Below, piece after piece: positions 13,146 through 15,179 of a DNA stretch of 15,179 bases; position 1 is the stretch's first letter; every line of letters begins with the position of its first letter. The notes under the pieces are model-generated. The model had not been told where the DNA came from and searched no databases. It saw only the letters and a program-made list of their open reading frames with translations. Source of the DNA: Candidatus Methanophagales archaeon (lineage in GTDB: Archaea > Halobacteriota > Syntropharchaeia > Alkanophagales > Methanospirareceae); the NCBI GenBank assembly GCA_023131215.1, contig JAGLZV010000051.1, positions 1-15,179 of the forward strand. The letters are read 5' to 3'. The position numbers were made by a program, and so were the translations under genes.

Positions 13146-13153
13146 AATATAAA
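13146..13153 (-). promoter_or_regulatory. TATA box for the duplicated membrane protein
   Basis: Minus-strand TTTATATT within CATATTTATATTCC. Expected transcription start near 13124, 33 bases ahead of the GTG start. Inferred. Confidence 0.5.
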
Positions 13154-13162
13154 TATGTTTCG

Positions 13163-13187
13163 ATTTTTATTTTTATTTTTATTTTTA
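13163..13187. repeat. Four-copy TTTTTA microsatellite
   Basis: Four exact 6-base units (ATTTTT) plus a closing A, in the divergent region between two promoters. It is upstream of the mnhD2 TATA box by about 35 bases. It may simply be A/T-rich spacer. Confidence 0.85.
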
Positions 13188-13221
13188 CGCCTTCGATTTT
13201 TCTTCATGGAAAAAACGATAA

Positions 13222-13231
13222 CTTTATATAT
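13222..13231 (+). promoter_or_regulatory. mnhD: TATA box for mnhD2
   Basis: CTTTATATAT, preceded by AAAAAACGATAA (BRE-like). Start expected near 13253, giving a leader of about 80 bases. The sequence from here to the mnhD2 ATG can be aligned with 5061-5174 ahead of mnhD1. Confidence 0.6.
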
Positions 13232-13264
13232 CCTGTCGTATCCTTGTTTTTGTATAAGGTTACG

Positions 13265-13342
13265 ATGAAAGAGCTTTTTAGCGTCATCATGTCATTAAGA
13301 ATGAATATAAAGATAAAGGAGGTAAATAAGAGCGGATGCTGA
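13265..13342 (+). CDS. Possible 25-residue leader peptide overlapping the mnhD2 start
   Basis: An ATG at 13265, about 12 bases after the expected transcript start, opens a frame of 25 codons (beginning MKELFSVIMS, basic towards the end) whose TGA (13340-13342) overlaps the mnhD2 ATG at 13336. The mnhD2 Shine-Dalgarno lies inside it. In the matching leader of mnhD1 the start is ATA and its frame ends in TGA at 5172-5174, so the peptide is not conserved as such. It may be chance. Confidence 0.25.
   Translation: MKELFSVIMSLRMNIKIKEVNKSGC
13297..13335 (+). promoter_or_regulatory. mnhD: Conserved leader and ribosome-binding site of mnhD2
   Basis: GGAGG (13318-13322), then TAAATAA, 13-base spacer to ATG; 29 of 33 bases match 5136-5168. 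Confidence 0.65.
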
Positions 13343-14868
13343 GTGTAGTTGAACATTTGCCTGTATTTATCATTGCAATATCTTTGCTTTCTGCATTCAC
13401 TATTTTGATTGCCGGCTGGCTGAACAAGAAATCTTGCTGTTTCATCTCTTTCGCTACTATTCTCGTTCAATTCGTTATGTCCATTTTTATCCTGCATCAC
13501 GTCCTCACTATTGGAACTATAAACTACTGGCTCGGCGGATGGGCGCCCCCCTGGGGCATAGAATATGTCGTGGATGCGTTGAATGCTTATGTACTGGTCA
13601 TACTTCTATTTTTAGCTTTGGTCTGTGTCATGTATTCAAAGAGGAGCATAGAGCATGAACTGCCTCGCCAAATTGTCCCTTTTTATACCCTTTATCAACT
13701 CCTCATCACTGGTCTGTGCGGTATAACCCTGACCGGCGATATATTTAACATGTATGTGTTCATCGAGATAACGTCCTTATCCGCGTATGCGTTAATAGCA
13801 TCGAGGGGTAAAATAGCGCTGAAAGCGAGCTTTACTTACCTCGTATTGGGTTCCATCGGTGCCTGTTTCTTCTTGCTGGGGATAGGTTTTCTGTACTCGG
13901 TAACGGGTACACTGAACATGCATGATCTCTCTCTCATATTGCCAAGTTATTATGAGAGCAGAGTAGTTCAGGCGGCTTTTGGGTTCTTCATCGTGGGATT
14001 GAGTATAAAGATGGCGCTCTTTCCGCTCCATACGTGGTTACCGGATGCGCATTCATTCGCACCTTCTGAGATAAGTGCGATGCTTTCCGGTATAATCATC
14101 GAGGTTTCCACTTATGCGCTTATAAGAGTCTGCTTCTCTGTTTACACAGTGAATTTCATCAAACTGTTCCCCATATTCGATTTTCTTTGTTGGATAGCCG
14201 CATTAGGCATAATCATAGGGTCTGTTCTTGCAATAGCGCAGTATAATCTAAAAAGAATGCTTGCTTATTCTTCGGTATCGCAGATGGGCTACATCATGCT
14301 TGCGGTTGGGCTTTCTACCTCCACGCACTCCGCCCTTTGGGGTGGGCTTAATCCAGCATTGATGCACATACTGAACCACGCATTGATGAAGGGGTGCTTG
14401 TTCTTAGTTGCCGGTGCGTTCATTTACAAGGCGGAGTTATGGAATATAACGGATTTCCAGGGTTTGGGAAGGAAAATGCCCTATACATGTGCGGCTTTTA
14501 CCTTAGCGGCGATTTCAATGATTGGTGTGCCGCCGAGTGTGGGATTTGTATCGAAATTGTATATAATTCTTGCCAGTTTAGAAGCGGGAAAGTTCATATT
14601 CGTGGCAGTTATGCTCTTCAGCACGCTTCTCAACCTCGTATATTTTTGGCGCGTGATAGAAATGATGTATATGAGGAGAGAAGAAGGGGAAGAAGAAAGC
14701 CATTCCTCTTCGAGTAAAAATGAAATACCGCTTAGCATGCTCATCCCAATAATAACCCTTGCTTCTCTCTGCATTATCGTTGGTATTCTCTGGCTCACTG
14801 AGATACCTCTACCCCTACTCGATCAAGTTAATGCACTGTTTGGATTGGGAGGGTATGCAGCACCATGA
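13336..14868 (+). CDS. mnhD: Mrp/Mnh antiporter subunit D, copy 2 (proton channel)
   Basis: A 510-residue paralogue of the protein at 5175-6707. The first half-channel is conserved: Glu144 (FNMYVFIEITSL), Lys225 (GLSIKMALFPLHTWLPDAH), His232. The TM8 position that is Met256 in copy 1 is Glu256 here (SGIIIEVSTYALIR). The C-terminal half is of a more standard MrpD/NuoM type: NLKRMLAYSSVSQMGYIMLAVGL (304-326), HILNHALMKGCLFLVAGA with Lys352 (344-361), VPPSVGFVSK (398-407), and a Glu/Ser-rich cytoplasmic loop (REEGEEESHSSSS, 448-460). The start ATG has GGAGG 13 bases ahead, as in copy 1. It overlaps the following antiporter gene by four bases, so it opens a second operon that runs beyond the window, with a TATA box at 13222-13231. 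Confidence 0.92.
   Translation: MLSVVEHLPVFIIAISLLSAFTILIAGWLNKKSCCFISFATILVQFVMSIFILHHVLTIGTINYWLGGWAPPWGIEYVVDALNAYVLVILLFLALVCVMYSKRSIEHELPRQIVPFYTLYQLLITGLCGITLTGDIFNMYVFIEITSLSAYALIASRGKIALKASFTYLVLGSIGACFFLLGIGFLYSVTGTLNMHDLSLILPSYYESRVVQAAFGFFIVGLSIKMALFPLHTWLPDAHSFAPSEISAMLSGIIIEVSTYALIRVCFSVYTVNFIKLFPIFDFLCWIAALGIIIGSVLAIAQYNLKRMLAYSSVSQMGYIMLAVGLSTSTHSALWGGLNPALMHILNHALMKGCLFLVAGAFIYKAELWNITDFQGLGRKMPYTCAAFTLAAISMIGVPPSVGFVSKLYIILASLEAGKFIFVAVMLFSTLLNLVYFWRVIEMMYMRREEGEEESHSSSSKNEIPLSMLIPIITLASLCIIVGILWLTEIPLPLLDQVNALFGLGGYAAP
13501..13565 (+). repeat. mnhD: 65-base identical run shared by the two mnhD genes, copy 2
   Basis: Identical to 5337-5401; see that entry. The run covers 21 complete codons without any silent difference. 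Confidence 0.95.
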
Positions 14869-15179
14869 TTGTGGAATCAATAAGTCCGTTGTTAGCAATT
14901 TTATGCCCCGCAATTGCCTCTATTCTTATAGTCTTATCTGGCAAGCGTCCGAACATAAGAGAGAGCTGGACAATGCTTGCGAGCATATTGCAGTTTCTGA
15001 TTATCTTCTCCATGGTACCGATCATTATAGAAGGAAACGTCATCAAATACACGTTCTTCACGGCATTCCCGAATGTTGATTTTGGCTTCAGTGTAGATGC
15101 TTTTGGGCTTATTTTCGCTATTACTTCTTCTTTCTTGTGGATTCTTGTATCCTCTTACTCCATCGGATACATGAGGTCG
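14865..15179 (+). CDS. Partial antiporter-type subunit (MnhD/NuoL/NuoM family)
   Basis: An open frame from ATG 14865 (ATGA overlap with mnhD2) to the window edge, 105 codons. It reads MIVESISPLLAILCPAIASI at the start (first helix), a second helix about 37-54, and ends with the family segment FGFSVDAFGLIFAITSSFLW then ILVSSYSIGYM (about 74-104), which is the TM3 region seen in MrpD, MbhH and NuoL/M proteins. It is the fifth member of this superfamily in the window. The rest, including the channel residues, is outside. Which subfamily it belongs to cannot be decided from this fragment; the SYSIGYM ending is common in MrpD- and NuoL-type proteins. Confidence 0.85.
   Translation, partial: MIVESISPLLAILCPAIASILIVLSGKRPNIRESWTMLASILQFLIIFSMVPIIIEGNVIKYTFFTAFPNVDFGFSVDAFGLIFAITSSFLWILVSSYSIGYMRS

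Noticed and set aside
13163..13187. CRISPR-like or regulatory array from the TTTTTA units
   Set aside because: Units are only six bases with no spacers; it is a simple microsatellite in A/T-rich DNA.
13004..13342. 112-codon plus-strand frame across the divergent promoter region
   Set aside because: It covers the 5' end of the opposite gene, the TTTTTA repeat and the promoter; the Phe/Ile run comes from the T-rich repeat. Only the last 25 codons are kept, as a weak leader-peptide candidate.
5175..14868. Two mnhD copies as the ends of a composite transposon
   Set aside because: They are direct, functional, full-length genes, with no transposase, terminal inverted repeats or target duplication in view.

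Overview
The window looks archaeal, most likely from a euryarchaeote. It has a taw3 (wybutosine tRNA) gene, A/T-rich TATA boxes about 25-40 bases ahead of gene starts, some almost leaderless transcripts, strong GGAGG ribosome-binding sites elsewhere, and a GvpD/KaiC-like RecA-fold ATPase. I cannot fix the lineage. An anaerobic, ANME-1/Archaeoglobi-like organism is only a guess from gene content and style. No rRNA, tRNA, CRISPR array or insertion sequence was seen.

Layout. 1-1176 (minus): the 5' end of a possible Toprim-like gene and, just ahead of it in transcription, a RecF/OLD-type AAA ATPase. 1308-1910 (minus): taw3. A TATA-like element at 1966-1976 lies between taw3 and a long plus-strand operon (2016-10240). 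That operon encodes a membrane cation/proton antiporter arm in the order MnhF, MnhG, MnhE, MbhD-like (DUF4040), MbhE-like, MnhB, MnhC, MnhD, then a NuoL-like and a NuoM-like subunit. Next come a small Cys-rich membrane protein (10300-10560) and a two-lobed RecA/KaiC/GvpD-like ATPase (10611-12002). A convergent gene for a duplicated membrane protein follows (13091-12093, minus). Then a second antiporter cluster starts with a second MnhD (13336-14868) and a further antiporter-type subunit that runs off the window.

How the genes work together. The small Mrp/Mbh subunits (B, C, E, F, G, MbhD, MbhE) normally build the sodium/proton-translocating half of Mrp antiporters and of Mbh/Mbs-type complexes. 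MnhD, NuoL-like and NuoM-like proteins are the 14-helix proton-channel subunits. Three of these in one operon, plus two more about 3 kb downstream, is more than a simple Mrp antiporter needs and recalls the membrane arm of a respiratory or ferredoxin-linked complex. No hydrogenase or Fe-S catalytic subunit is present in the window.

Most notable signals: (i) two MnhD paralogues that share promoter, leader and N-terminal half, including a 65-base identical run, but have unrelated-looking C-terminal halves; (ii) a lysine in place of the conserved TM5 glutamate in the NuoL-like subunit; (iii) an extra domain of about 85 residues inside the MbhE-like subunit; (iv) a degenerate second lobe in the RecA-like ATPase; (v) a paired non-coding repeat placed right after the stop codons of mnhE and mnhC. 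No gene-free stretch exceeds 300 bases; the longest are 13092-13335 and 4975-5174, both described below.
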